Part shown: piece by piece, positions 1 to 7,977 of the stretch
Layout: each line of letters opens with the position of its first letter
How positions within the stretch are numbered: position 1 is the first letter of the stretch
From: Chitinophagaceae bacterium
Lineage (GTDB): Bacteria > Bacteroidota > Bacteroidia > Chitinophagales > Chitinophagaceae
DNA length: 52,477 nucleotides
Assembly: GCA_947447825.1 (NCBI GenBank)
Contig: CANFLL010000019.1
Coordinates: forward strand, 1-52,477
Direction: 5' to 3'
Notes under the pieces: model-generated
Seen by the model: the letters and a program-made list of their open reading frames with translations, nothing else
The model's database searches: none
Told to the model about the DNA's origin: nothing
Translations under genes and position numbers: made by a program

Positions 1-83
1 AAATAAATAATAATTTATCGCTAAAAATTCGCTAAAATAAAAAATGAAACCATTGATAATCAATGATTTCATTATACATATTG

Positions 84-158
84 TCGGGACGACTGGATTC
101 GAACCAGCGACCTCACGCCCCCCAGACGTGTACGCTAACCGGACTGCGCTACGTCCCG
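84..158 (-). tRNA. tRNA-Pro (anticodon GGG)
   Basis: Read on the minus strand, the 75-nt segment folds as a complete cloverleaf. The acceptor arms CGGGACG and CGTCCCG pair perfectly, with A as discriminator. The T arm contains the invariant GGTTCGAATCC. The anticodon stem CACGT/GCGTG closes the 7-nt loop CTGGGGG, giving anticodon GGG, which reads proline CCC/CCU codons. No CCA is encoded. It faces away from the dihydroorotase-like gene that starts about 75 bp downstream on the plus strand. Confidence 0.95.
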
Positions 159-231
159 TTGGTTATTTGGGAAGCAAATATAAGCGCAATCAGCTTTTAC
201 ATTTATCTTGCACTAAATTTTGGATACATAC

Positions 232-1503
232 ATGAAGCTTCTTATTAAAAAAGTACTGATTGCCGATAGAAAGTCCCCCTTTTTCGAGCAAACCAAAGAC
301 ATACTAATAGTAGATGGAAACATCAAAGAAATAGCTGATGAAATAGATGAAATAGTAGAAGATACGGATGAAACAATTGACATAGAAGGACTAATAATTT
401 CTCAAGGTTGGGTAGATATCTTTACAGACTTTGCAGAACCTGGCTATGAATATAGAGAAAGTATAGATTCGGGCGCAGCAGCAGCAGTAGCAGGCGGATA
501 CTCCCACGTTTTTGTATTGCCAAATACAAAGCCGTCCATTCAGAACAAACCCCAAGTTAGTTATGTGGTCGAAAAAACAAGACTTCTTCCCGTTACTGTT
601 TATCCCATTGGGGCGGTATCTAAAAACATTGAAGGAAAAGATTTAGCAGAAATGTATGAGATGCAACAAGCTGGTGCAGTAGCCTTTTCTGATGGCTTAC
701 ATCCTGTTCAATCCTCTGGTTTATTGCTAAAAGCATTACAATATATTAACGCTTTCAATGGCACAATTATTCAAGTTCCGATAGATAAAAGCATTGGCTC
801 ATTTGGTTTAATGACCGAAGGCATCATTTCCACACAACTGGGGCTGCCCGGAAGCCCGGCTTTATCTGAGGTATTAATTATTAAAAGAGATCTTGATTTA
901 TTAAGATACACAGAAAGTAAACTGCACATAACTGGTGTATCAACGGCCGAAAGCGTGGCTTTGATTGCTGCTGCAAAAGCGGAAGGATTGCAGGTTTCTT
1001 GTAGTGTTACTCCTTATCATCTATTTTATTGTGATGAAGACATGGTGAGCTACGATACTAACCTGAAAGTAACGCCACCATTAAGAAACAGATCAGACAT
1101 GATGGCTTTAAGAGCTGCCGTTGAAAATGGCGTTGTTGACAGCATTAGCAGCCATCACTTACCGCAAAACTGGGATAATAAAACTTGCGAGTTTGAATAT
1201 GCAGCTAATGGTATGATAGGATTACAAACAAGCTTTGCGGTGGTTAACCATTTGTTGAATAACCTTTCTGCCAACAGACTTGCAGATTTAATGGGAAACA
1301 ATGCTCGTAGGCTTTTTAATTTACCTGATAACAGGATAGAAGAAGGTGGAATTGCCGACTTTACTTTGTTTACCAAAGAAGGGGATTCTGTTTTTACAAA
1401 AGAAATTAACAAAAGTAAATCTGCTAATAGTGCCTTCTTTAATGTTCCTTTGGCGGGCAAAGTAATAGGGGTTTATACAAAAGGAAAATGGAATAGGAAT
1501 TAA
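232..1503 (+). CDS. Dihydroorotase-like protein, probably non-catalytic
   Basis: This 423-residue amidohydrolase-fold protein is homologous along its length to class I dihydroorotase, the enzyme that closes carbamoyl-aspartate to dihydroorotate in pyrimidine synthesis. The family landmarks are recognisable but the catalytic residues are not kept. The metal-binding HxH after the first strand is F64-T-D66 (in GWVDIFTDFAEPG, residues 59-71). The usual HVST reads GVST, and the usual TDHAPH reads SSHHLPQ. The active-site metals therefore probably cannot bind. I infer a structural or regulatory paralogue, comparable to the inactive PyrC-prime subunits that scaffold aspartate transcarbamoylase. A TTG at 220 would extend the frame by four residues, but ATG 232 matches the family start. 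The gene is followed by DUF4199 and GT2 genes on the same strand. Confidence 0.85.
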   Translation: MKLLIKKVLIADRKSPFFEQTKDILIVDGNIKEIADEIDEIVEDTDETIDIEGLIISQGWVDIFTDFAEPGYEYRESIDSGAAAAVAGGYSHVFVLPNTKPSIQNKPQVSYVVEKTRLLPVTVYPIGAVSKNIEGKDLAEMYEMQQAGAVAFSDGLHPVQSSGLLLKALQYINAFNGTIIQVPIDKSIGSFGLMTEGIISTQLGLPGSPALSEVLIIKRDLDLLRYTESKLHITGVSTAESVALIAAAKAEGLQVSCSVTPYHLFYCDEDMVSYDTNLKVTPPLRNRSDMMALRAAVENGVVDSISSHHLPQNWDNKTCEFEYAANGMIGLQTSFAVVNHLLNNLSANRLADLMGNNARRLFNLPDNRIEEGGIADFTLFTKEGDSVFTKEINKSKSANSAFFNVPLAGKVIGVYTKGKWNRN

Positions 1504-1572
1504 GTTGTAGGTATTAGGTAATAGGTAAAAAATATTTATTACCTAATACCTACAACCTATTACTTACAACAA
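1504..1572. repeat. Heptamer-based inverted repeat after the dihydroorotase-like gene
   Basis: Positions 1504-1523 and 1537-1556 form a perfect 20-bp inverted repeat with a 13-nt AT-rich loop, made of variants of the heptamer TAGGTAT/TAGGTAA. The left arm begins right after the TAA stop. A further arm-like copy extends to 1572. There is no T-run, so it could be a structured intercistronic element or a weak terminator. Confidence 0.7.
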
Positions 1573-1580
1573 ATTAATAA

Positions 1581-2084
1581 ATGGCTGAACAACAGAAAGC
1601 ACATATAAACAAAGGATTAGTAATAGCTGTACTATTAATATTGTTGGATATTATTATACAGTTATCTCACCAAAAACTGCAACCATGGGTATTGTATGCA
1701 AACAGTGCAATATTGTTAGTAGGGGTAACAGTAGCTGTTCAATTAAGAATAAATGAGAAAGAAGAAAAGGTGCAATTCAGCAATCTTTTCGGCTACGGAT
1801 TTAAGGTATCTGTGGTAACAGCTTGTGTGTTGTTTTTGTACACTATCATATCGGTTTACCTGATTTTTCCTAGCTATGTCACCGATATTTATAACCAGAG
1901 TATTTCTTTAGCACAGAAAACGCCAGGTTTTAATGCCACTAAGATTGCTGAAAACAAAGACATGGCAATCAAAGTAATCAGAATAAGTACGCTTTCGAGT
2001 GTGGTAATGTACAACTTAGCGGTAGGGATAGTTGGGGCAGCCCTTGGTGCAATCATCAAAATGGTTACTGGAAAGAATGGATAA
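1581..2084 (+). CDS. DUF4199 family membrane protein
   Basis: A 167-residue integral membrane protein with about four hydrophobic segments (roughly residues 12-29, 35-52, 70-95 and 133-160). Overall features match DUF4199, a Bacteroidota-specific family of unknown function often found next to a family 2 glycosyltransferase, as here. The next gene starts 35 bp downstream, so the two are probably co-transcribed. A role linked to membrane glycosyl transfer is inferred only from that neighbour. Confidence 0.75.
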   Translation: MAEQQKAHINKGLVIAVLLILLDIIIQLSHQKLQPWVLYANSAILLVGVTVAVQLRINEKEEKVQFSNLFGYGFKVSVVTACVLFLYTIISVYLIFPSYVTDIYNQSISLAQKTPGFNATKIAENKDMAIKVIRISTLSSVVMYNLAVGIVGAALGAIIKMVTGKNG

Positions 2085-2119
2085 TTAAGAAATAGTATAT
2101 CAAAATAAAAGAAGCTTTC

Positions 2120-3067
2120 ATGGATTTATCAATTGTAATTCCTTTATTGAACGAAGAAGAGTCTTTGCCAGAATTGTGTGCATGGATAGAAAGGGTGATG
2201 ACTGCAAACAAATATTCGTATGAAGTAATTCTGGTAGATGATGGTAGCACAGACGATAGTTGGGAAGTGATTAAGAAACTATCTGAAAGCAATGCTAACC
2301 TAAAAGGAATAAGGTTTCAACGGAATTATGGAAAGAGTGCCGCTTTAAATGAAGGTTTTAAAGCTTCAAAAGGCGATGTAATCATCACTATGGACGCTGA
2401 CATGCAGGATAGCCCAGACGAAATTCCTGAACTAAGAAGAATGATTTTAGAAGGTGGTTATGACTTGGTAAGTGGCTGGAAGCAAAAGCGTTTTGATAAT
2501 GCATTGACTAAAAATCTTCCTTCAAAATTGTTTAATGCAGCCGCAAGGGCGAGTTCTGGTATTAAACTAAACGACTTTAACTGCGGATTAAAAGCCTACA
2601 AAAGAAAAGTAGTAAAGAGTATTGAGGTTTTTGGAGAAATGCACCGCTACATTCCAGTGCTAGCAAAGTGGGCAGGCTTCAGAAAGATTGGTGAAAAAGT
2701 GGTGGAGCATCGTGCCAGGAAGTATGGCGTAACCAAGTTTGGTTGGGAGAGATTTATAAATGGGTTCTTGGATCTTACTACCATTACCTTTTTAAATAAG
2801 TTTGGCAAACGACCCATGCACTTCTTTGGTTTATATGGCACACTGTGCTTCTTAATTGGATTTGTTGCTAGCGTATATCTAACTCTAAATAAGTTTATAG
2901 ATCCTGCGTTTTCATTAACCAATAAGCCAGCGTTTTACATTGGGTTAACCGCTATGATTATCGGAATACAATTATTCCTTACAGGCTTTATTGCAGAATT
3001 AGTGACTAGAAACAGTAGTGAAAGAAATAATTATTTGATAGAAGATAGGTTGGGGATTGAAAAATAG
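2120..3067 (+). CDS. GT2 family glycosyltransferase, membrane-anchored (DPM1/ArnC-like)
   Basis: A 315-residue GT-A fold enzyme. The nucleotide-binding segment VDDGSTD starts at residue 39 and the metal-binding D92-A-D94 lies in MDADMQDSPDEI. Two C-terminal transmembrane helices (about residues 232-256 and 268-292) are typical of enzymes that transfer a sugar from an NDP donor to polyprenyl phosphate at the cytoplasmic face of the inner membrane, as in dolichyl-phosphate mannose synthase, ArnC and GtrB. Length fits the family. The sugar donor cannot be read from the sequence. It lies in a run with the DUF4199 gene upstream and, after the toxin-antitoxin pair, a GT4 gene, suggesting a role in cell-surface glycans. 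Confidence 0.88.
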   Translation: MDLSIVIPLLNEEESLPELCAWIERVMTANKYSYEVILVDDGSTDDSWEVIKKLSESNANLKGIRFQRNYGKSAALNEGFKASKGDVIITMDADMQDSPDEIPELRRMILEGGYDLVSGWKQKRFDNALTKNLPSKLFNAAARASSGIKLNDFNCGLKAYKRKVVKSIEVFGEMHRYIPVLAKWAGFRKIGEKVVEHRARKYGVTKFGWERFINGFLDLTTITFLNKFGKRPMHFFGLYGTLCFLIGFVASVYLTLNKFIDPAFSLTNKPAFYIGLTAMIIGIQLFLTGFIAELVTRNSSERNNYLIEDRLGIEK

Positions 3068-3115
3068 CTTTCATCTAAAAGGATTAATTGTTTCTTTGTA
3101 TCAATACGAAATAAA

Positions 3116-3277
3116 ATGGGAGCTACAATTTTAAAAATAGATACTACGGTTAATAAACCACTCTCAGAAAAGCAGAAAGTTTTTTTGAAGAAATTGGAAG
3201 CTGCACCAATAATGACAGATAAAGATTACAAAGAATACCAAAAACTAAGTAAAGCACTAGGTAAATGGAAAATTTAA
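3116..3277 (+). CDS. Putative VapB-type antitoxin
   Basis: A 53-residue reading frame starting at ATG 3116, 48 bp after the GT2 stop, and overlapping the PIN-toxin start (3265) by 13 bp. That geometry is typical of type II toxin-antitoxin operons. The protein is small and charged (Lys/Glu rich) with a possible short N-terminal DNA-binding strand (ATILKIDTTVNKPL) and a C-terminal helical half ending in LSKALGKWKI that would clamp the toxin. No sequence family was recognised with confidence. The call rests on size, position and overlap. Confidence 0.65.
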   Translation: MGATILKIDTTVNKPLSEKQKVFLKKLEAAPIMTDKDYKEYQKLSKALGKWKI

Positions 3278-3669
3278 TTTGCCTCGACTCTTCAATATTC
3301 ATAAATCACTTTCGTGAAAAAGATAAACTACATACCTTCTTTGCAAAATTGGGCTATAAGTACAGTGGTTTTGTAATATCAGTTGTTGCAGAATTTGAAG
3401 TTTTGATTGGTGTGTCTAGAATTGAAGATGAAATATATTGGGAAAGCGTGTTTTTAGATTGTTCCATCATTCCATTTAGTTCTGAAATTAATATGATTGC
3501 TCTAAACGCTTCCAAAACTTTACGAAAAAATGGTCAACAACTCGAGTTTAAAGATTTGATAATTGGAGCAACAGCTATTCAGCAAAACTTACCATTAGCA
3601 ACCCTAAATGAAAAGCATTTTGATAAATTAGACAAACTAACCATCGTTACTCCCTTCTCATTATCATGA
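3265..3669 (+). CDS. PIN-domain ribonuclease toxin (VapC-like)
   Basis: A 134-residue PIN domain. The acidic active site is visible: D8 in CLDSSIFI, E43 in VAEFEVLIG and D97 in LEFKDLIIGATAI. The fourth position, usually Asp, is N115 in TLNEKHF, a tolerated variation in the family. VapC toxins cleave specific RNAs (often tRNA or rRNA) when the paired antitoxin is degraded. The start overlaps the antitoxin gene by 13 bp, and the stop overlaps the next gene by 4 bp (ATGA), so a glycosyltransferase is translationally tied to the toxin. The C-terminus looks intact. Confidence 0.85.
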   Translation: MENLICLDSSIFINHFREKDKLHTFFAKLGYKYSGFVISVVAEFEVLIGVSRIEDEIYWESVFLDCSIIPFSSEINMIALNASKTLRKNGQQLEFKDLIIGATAIQQNLPLATLNEKHFDKLDKLTIVTPFSLS

Positions 3670-4805
3670 AACAAAAAGTTATAATAATAGGTCCTGCGCA
3701 TCCTTTGCGTGGAGGATTGGCTTCTTTTGATGAACGTTTGGCTCGTCAGTTTCAACAACAAGGATATGATGCTACCATCTACACTTTTTCTATGCAATAT
3801 CCTGGGTTTCTATTTCCAGGAACTACGCAATATTCTTCCGAGCCGAAGCCTACAGATATTAATATTAAGGTTTGCATTAACTCCGTCAATCCTTTTAATT
3901 GGCTATTGGTGGGAAATGAATTGCGGAAGCTGAAACCAGCCATCATCGTTATACGCTATTGGTTGCCTTTCATGGGGCCCTGTTTGGGCACTATTCTTCG
4001 ATGTGCAAAAGCTAATGGCGTTACAAAATTGGTTTGTATTGCAGATAATGTTATTCCTCACGAAAAGCGACCGGGTGATAAGCAATTTACTAAATACTGC
4101 TTTAAGCCAATGGATGCTTTTGTTACGATGAGCGAAAAGGTATTGGCCGACTTACAATCATTTACTACTAAACCATCCAAACAAATCATTCATCCTTTAT
4201 ATGATAATTTTGGTGAAGCCATATCAAGTAGTGAGGCACGAAAGCATTTAGGTATTCCAGAAAAGGAGAACATCATTTTATTCTTTGGGTTTATTAGGAA
4301 ATACAAAGGACTCGACTTGCTGCTACAAGCCATGAAAATATTGAAAGAACAACAGCAGAAAGGGTTGTTTGTGGGATGCAAACTATTGGTAGCTGGCGAA
4401 TATTACGAAGACAAACAGCAATATGATGATTTAATTAAGCAGCTAGACATTGCCGACCAACTAATATTGCGAACTGATTTCATCTCTGATAGCGAAGTGA
4501 GGTATTATCTGAGTGCTGCCGACTTTGTTATTCAGCCTTATCGTAATGCAACACAAAGTGGGGTTACTCCTTTAGCTTATCATTTTGAGAAACCAATGTT
4601 GGTTACTAACGTTGGCGGACTACCGTCATTGGTGCCCGATGGAAAAGTTGGCTTGGTGGCAGAACCTAATCCTGAAGCTATTGCAGCCAAAATACAAGAA
4701 CTATATGCAATAGGGCAACAACATTTTTTACCATTTCTACATACTGAAAAACAAAAGTATAGCTGGAAGGTTTTGGCAGATACTATTTTACATTTGGTGA
4801 AGTGA
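3666..4805 (+). CDS. GT4 family glycosyltransferase
   Basis: A 379-residue GT-B enzyme. The N-terminal acceptor domain starts KVIIIGPAHPLRGGLA and the C-terminal GT4 domain has LFFGFIRKYKGLDLLLQA, RTDFISDSEVRYYLSAADFVIQPY (first part of the donor pocket) and a late segment VTNVGGLPSLVPDG, as in NDP-sugar-using retaining transferases. It probably acts in the cytoplasm on surface polysaccharide or lipid-linked glycans. The start at 3666 overlaps the VapC stop by 4 bp and is supported because the first residues after Met already form the glycine-rich family start. It ends at a bidirectional terminator region facing lpxD. Confidence 0.87.
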   Translation: MKQKVIIIGPAHPLRGGLASFDERLARQFQQQGYDATIYTFSMQYPGFLFPGTTQYSSEPKPTDINIKVCINSVNPFNWLLVGNELRKLKPAIIVIRYWLPFMGPCLGTILRCAKANGVTKLVCIADNVIPHEKRPGDKQFTKYCFKPMDAFVTMSEKVLADLQSFTTKPSKQIIHPLYDNFGEAISSSEARKHLGIPEKENIILFFGFIRKYKGLDLLLQAMKILKEQQQKGLFVGCKLLVAGEYYEDKQQYDDLIKQLDIADQLILRTDFISDSEVRYYLSAADFVIQPYRNATQSGVTPLAYHFEKPMLVTNVGGLPSLVPDGKVGLVAEPNPEAIAAKIQELYAIGQQHFLPFLHTEKQKYSWKVLADTILHLVK

Positions 4806-4807
4806 GC

Positions 4808-4990
4808 TAGAAGTCGAAAGTCATAAGTCGAAAGTTGAGAGTTTGAAAGCCGAGAGTTGCTAGTAAAAATAAAAGAGGCAGTTAGGAAGATATTACTTCA
4901 CAACCGCCTCTTTTATTTCATACTTTCAGACTTATAACTATCGACTTTCAAACTCTCAAACTCTCAACTATCGACTCTTGACTTTTGACT
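4808..4990. repeat. Heptamer-repeat inverted arms around a terminator
   Basis: The left arm (about 4810-4862) is built from 7-nt units such as AGTCGAA, AGTCATA and AGTTGAG. The right arm (about 4926-4995) is its approximate reverse complement (units like ACTCTCA and ACTATCG). The arms bracket the hairpin terminator at 4867-4918 in the convergent gap between the GT4 gene and lpxD. The same class of degenerate heptamer arms recurs at 10765-10970 and elsewhere in the window. Confidence 0.7.
4867..4918. terminator. Bidirectional hairpin terminator, GT4 / lpxD
   Basis: Positions 4867-4883 pair with 4902-4918 (17 bp, one mismatch; GAGGC/GCCTC core flanked by an A-rich left and T-rich right side). 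The A/T flanks give a T-run in either direction, suited to terminating both convergent genes. Confidence 0.85.
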
Positions 4991-5003
4991 CTTAACCAGT
5001 GTC

Positions 5004-6002
5004 TTACTTACATTCCTTCACTAATTTTCTCAATATAACCCATTGTTTCAAGGCATCTCGAGAGTCTATTGCAGGATAGCCCAATACTTTTTTGCCATCT
5101 GTAAAGTTGTTGATAACGCCTGATTGTCCGCCTACCAAAACGCCATTACCAAGTGTAACATGATCTGATATACAAGCACCGCCGCCAATTATTACCCCAT
5201 CACCAAGCGTAACAGAACCAGCCAATCCACTGCTTCCTGCCATAATGCAGCAACGTCCCATTTTGCAGTTATGCCCTATCTGCACCAAGTTATCAATCTT
5301 ACAACCATCGCCAATAACAGTAGAACTAAACTTGCCCCTATCCACACAACTGTTTGCGCCTATTTCTACTGCATTACCAATTACTACGTTACCAATATGC
5401 GGTATTTTTAGTAAGCCTCTACCATCAGGGCTTGGTCTAAACCCAAAACCATCGGCACCAATACTCACATTAGCATGAAAAATACAATAGCTACCTATCA
5501 CGCTGCGTTCACGTATCACCGTGCCAGACCATATCGTTGTTAAACTACCAATAGTCACGTTATCCATGATGGTTACGTTGGGGTAAATGATGGTTCCATT
5601 ACCTATCACCACGTTTTTACCAATGTAGCATCCTGCCCCAATCTTACTTCCTTTACCAATTGAAGCCGTAGCATGAATCACCGCTGTAGGGTGTATCTCT
5701 TCTTCAAATACGGGGCCTTCTTCTACAAACAATTCTAGCAATTGCGCCATGGCAATGTCAGCATTCTTCACCACTATCAATGCCCTGTTTTCGCCGGGTT
5801 CTATATCAAAACCTTCGTTAACGATGGCTGCACAAGCCTTAGATGTTTCCCACAGCTTACTATATTTTTTACTCCCAATAAAAGTTATCTGGGTATCTGT
5901 AGCAAGCTCCAATTGTTCTGGGGCTGTTATTTGTTGGGTAGTGTTACCTACTAAGATACCTTTTAGGGTTGCGTTAATTTCTTCTACACTGAATGACTTC
6001 AT
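5004..6002 (-). CDS. lpxD: UDP-3-O-acylglucosamine N-acyltransferase LpxD
   Basis: A 332-residue protein. The N-terminal uridine-binding domain (about residues 1-100) is followed by a left-handed beta-helix of hexapeptide repeats (about 105-310), for example IGKGSKIGAGCYIGKNVVIG. The catalytic His is H244 in QIGHNCKMG, matching the conserved LpxD IGHN motif. It transfers a hydroxyacyl chain from acyl carrier protein to UDP-3-O-acyl-glucosamine, the third step of lipid A synthesis in the cytoplasm. Length fits the family. Here it stands alone, without fabZ, lpxA or lpxB beside it. Confidence 0.95.
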   Translation of the reverse strand: MKSFSVEEINATLKGILVGNTTQQITAPEQLELATDTQITFIGSKKYSKLWETSKACAAIVNEGFDIEPGENRALIVVKNADIAMAQLLELFVEEGPVFEEEIHPTAVIHATASIGKGSKIGAGCYIGKNVVIGNGTIIYPNVTIMDNVTIGSLTTIWSGTVIRERSVIGSYCIFHANVSIGADGFGFRPSPDGRGLLKIPHIGNVVIGNAVEIGANSCVDRGKFSSTVIGDGCKIDNLVQIGHNCKMGRCCIMAGSSGLAGSVTLGDGVIIGGGACISDHVTLGNGVLVGGQSGVINNFTDGKKVLGYPAIDSRDALKQWVILRKLVKECK

Positions 6003-6094
6003 CGTTGTTTTTTTATAATTATTGGGTTTGTGTGTTATTTAATAATTGACAAATGAAATCAATTTAATTAAAAGAAAGATAATTATAAATAAAA

Positions 6095-6934
6095 TCATCT
6101 TTCCTTTACTTTCTCGAATTCAGATGCACCTAGGACATTTTCTATTTGTTGCATATCTAATCTAAAGTTGTACAGTTTAGAAGTTATGCCCCAATTTATA
6201 CTTGATTTTATATAATATGTTTTGCCAAACTTTACTTCTAGCACTGTAGAAGCTATATTATTATACAGCTTAGATTGAAAAGTATGTATGCCTTCCGAAT
6301 ACACTTTATAGATGTAACCTGAGTTGTTTTTCATAACAAACATTGGGGTACTATCACCATAAACAGTATAACTTGCAAGTGATAAAGGTATTTTGAAGGG
6401 TCTATAAATATTTACAATTGCATATTTGGAAGTGTCCTTTGAATCTGACTTTATTGCTAATTCTTTTTTTGTCACTTTCTTGAACACCGGATTGTTAGAA
6501 ACATTCAATTTCTGATTGAACCACATCGTGTCTGTCTCAAGCGGTTTATCGCTTAATTTATCTAAGTAAACATTTATAAGGAAGCAAGAGTCAGTAATGC
6601 CGATTATTTCGCTAATAAAATTATGTTTCTTGACAAACTTCCAATTGTCTCTAATTATTTTCTCAGTACTTGTTTGGCACTTCTGACTCAACACGCAATC
6701 GGAAAGCCACTTGTTTTCATAAATTGAACTATCCCCTGATATAACATCTACATCCTTTTCAAAACCTTCATTTTGACTTATAATGTATTGCCTTCCAGAG
6801 TTTTTAGGATATTGATATAATACACTAGAATGTAAATCTTTACAAGAAGGTAGTGATTGAGCTAATGATTTATTGAGAACAAAAAGGAAAGTAAAAAGAA
6901 TAAAAAGTTTATTAAGATTTTGTATTGATGTCAT
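6095..6934 (-). CDS. Secreted hypothetical protein
   Basis: A 279-residue protein, not recognised. An N-terminal signal peptide (hydrophobic LFILFTFLFVL, cleavage probably after SLAQ near residue 26) predicts export. The mature part has scattered cysteines and a mixed polar composition without clear repeats or catalytic motifs. There is no T9SS tail. It lies about 80 bp after a 71-residue gene on the same strand and could share its transcript. Confidence 0.6.
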   Translation of the reverse strand: MTSIQNLNKLFILFTFLFVLNKSLAQSLPSCKDLHSSVLYQYPKNSGRQYIISQNEGFEKDVDVISGDSSIYENKWLSDCVLSQKCQTSTEKIIRDNWKFVKKHNFISEIIGITDSCFLINVYLDKLSDKPLETDTMWFNQKLNVSNNPVFKKVTKKELAIKSDSKDTSKYAIVNIYRPFKIPLSLASYTVYGDSTPMFVMKNNSGYIYKVYSEGIHTFQSKLYNNIASTVLEVKFGKTYYIKSSINWGITSKLYNFRLDMQQIENVLGASEFEKVKER

Positions 6935-7012
6935 TTGAGGCGTTATACTAGGTAAAATAATTTTATTTTAATATTTCGGCAGCTTCCTTTGTCCTAATTA
7001 TTATTTTGAAAA

Positions 7013-7228
7013 TCATTCTGCTGATTTTTCTTTCATTTGTTCATTGGTAATATAGTTTCCACTCTCAAAATCCTGCATTCCTTTGTCTAGTTTTGACTGT
7101 AATTCTATTGGAAGGTCTGCTTTGAATAAGCATACGTAAGCTTGTTTCAGTTCTGCCTCGTTTAATGTTTGCAGCTTCTCAACTATTTGTGTAAATGTGG
7201 GTGATTGAACAGTTGAAGTCTGTGCCAT
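7013..7228 (-). CDS. Small hypothetical protein
   Basis: A 71-residue cytoplasmic protein, largely helical by composition. The C-terminal part (KLDKGMQDFESGNYITNEQM) resembles the tail of addiction-module antitoxins that read as a helix, a glycine turn and ITxEE, but no toxin gene follows. Function is unknown and the resemblance is weak. It sits between array A (upstream) and the secreted hypothetical gene (downstream). Confidence 0.5.
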   Translation of the reverse strand: MAQTSTVQSPTFTQIVEKLQTLNEAELKQAYVCLFKADLPIELQSKLDKGMQDFESGNYITNEQMKEKSAE

Positions 7229-7373
7229 AGTATTACTTTATTGGTGCAATTTATCTTTTTTTCCTTTAAATGAAATCATTTTACTTAAAACCAAACACAG
7301 CTATTTCAACAAAACCTCCCGAATAGAACAATTCTAACCCCAAAACAAGCTCTGTTGCCTTAAAAGTGTTGAC

Positions 7374-7583
7374 TTTAAGTCTTCGGACGGAGGTTTTAGG
7401 TCTTCGGACGGAGGTTTTATATCATCAGACACTAGTTTTAAGTCTCCGAACATTGGTTTTGAATCTTCTAACGGACGTTTTATGTCTAAAGACATTGGTT
7501 CTAAGTAATCGGACGGAAGTTTTAGGTCATCGAATGTTCGTTTTAAGTCTTCAGACATTCGTTTTATATCAAAAGACCTTGGT
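7374..7583. repeat. 21-bp tandem array A (10 units)
   Basis: Ten consecutive 21-bp units starting with TTTA. The core approximates GTCT-nn-AGAC, with a variable remainder usually ending GGT or CGT. Two units carry a clear palindrome (ATGTCT-AA-AGACAT near 7482 and GTCT-TC-AGAC near 7547). Because 21 is a multiple of three, both strands hold open frames with a 7-residue period (minus strand SEDLKPP-like, plus strand LRTEVLG-like). I read these as by-products of the DNA period. The array lies between the anti-sigma gene and the 71-residue gene. Confidence 0.9.
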
Positions 7584-7623
7584 TTTTCCTTTTCTAAAAA
7601 TTATTTCAGAGAATTTACGCTAC

Positions 7624-7977
7624 TTAGTGATATAAATGAATGATGTAGAAAGTAATTATGATTAACACCAACGTTATGCCCACCGCTATTATTGCCCATT
7701 GATTGGAAGGGAGCTTACGTTTACGTTTTTTATCAATCCTTGTTTGAACAATTTTATTTAGCTGTCTATTCAAATTTTCAACAGATGCCTCAATTGCTTC
7801 CTTGCTTTTAATGGCAGACAATCCCTCCATTGCGTCATTAACAAACCCATCTTCTAGCATTTCTTTTTCAATAAGGTGCGCTTCTTCTGGCGATAATTCT
7901 TGGTTTAAGTAGTGCAGATAATCCTCTTCTGTAAAGCCCTCTTCTCCCTCTGATAATATTTTATTGATGTTACTCAT
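7624..7977 (-). CDS. Putative anti-sigma factor, single-pass membrane protein
   Basis: A 117-residue protein with a cytoplasmic N-terminal helical part (residues 1-88), a basic stretch KKRKRK, and one transmembrane helix near the C-terminus (about 94-113). It overlaps the ECF sigma gene by 4 bp, the usual layout for a sigma/anti-sigma pair. No HxxxCxxC zinc-binding motif is present, so it would be a non-zinc anti-sigma. There is no large periplasmic domain for signal sensing. Role is inferred from the gene pair, topology and size. Confidence 0.65.
   Translation of the reverse strand: MSNINKILSEGEEGFTEEDYLHYLNQELSPEEAHLIEKEMLEDGFVNDAMEGLSAIKSKEAIEASVENLNRQLNKIVQTRIDKKRKRKLPSNQWAIIAVGITLVLIIITFYIIHLYH

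Noticed and set aside
7334-7635. Open frames on both strands over array A (74 and 89 residues)
   Set aside because: They follow automatically from a 21-bp period without stops; the palindromic core explains the repeated residues, and no start signal or family was seen.
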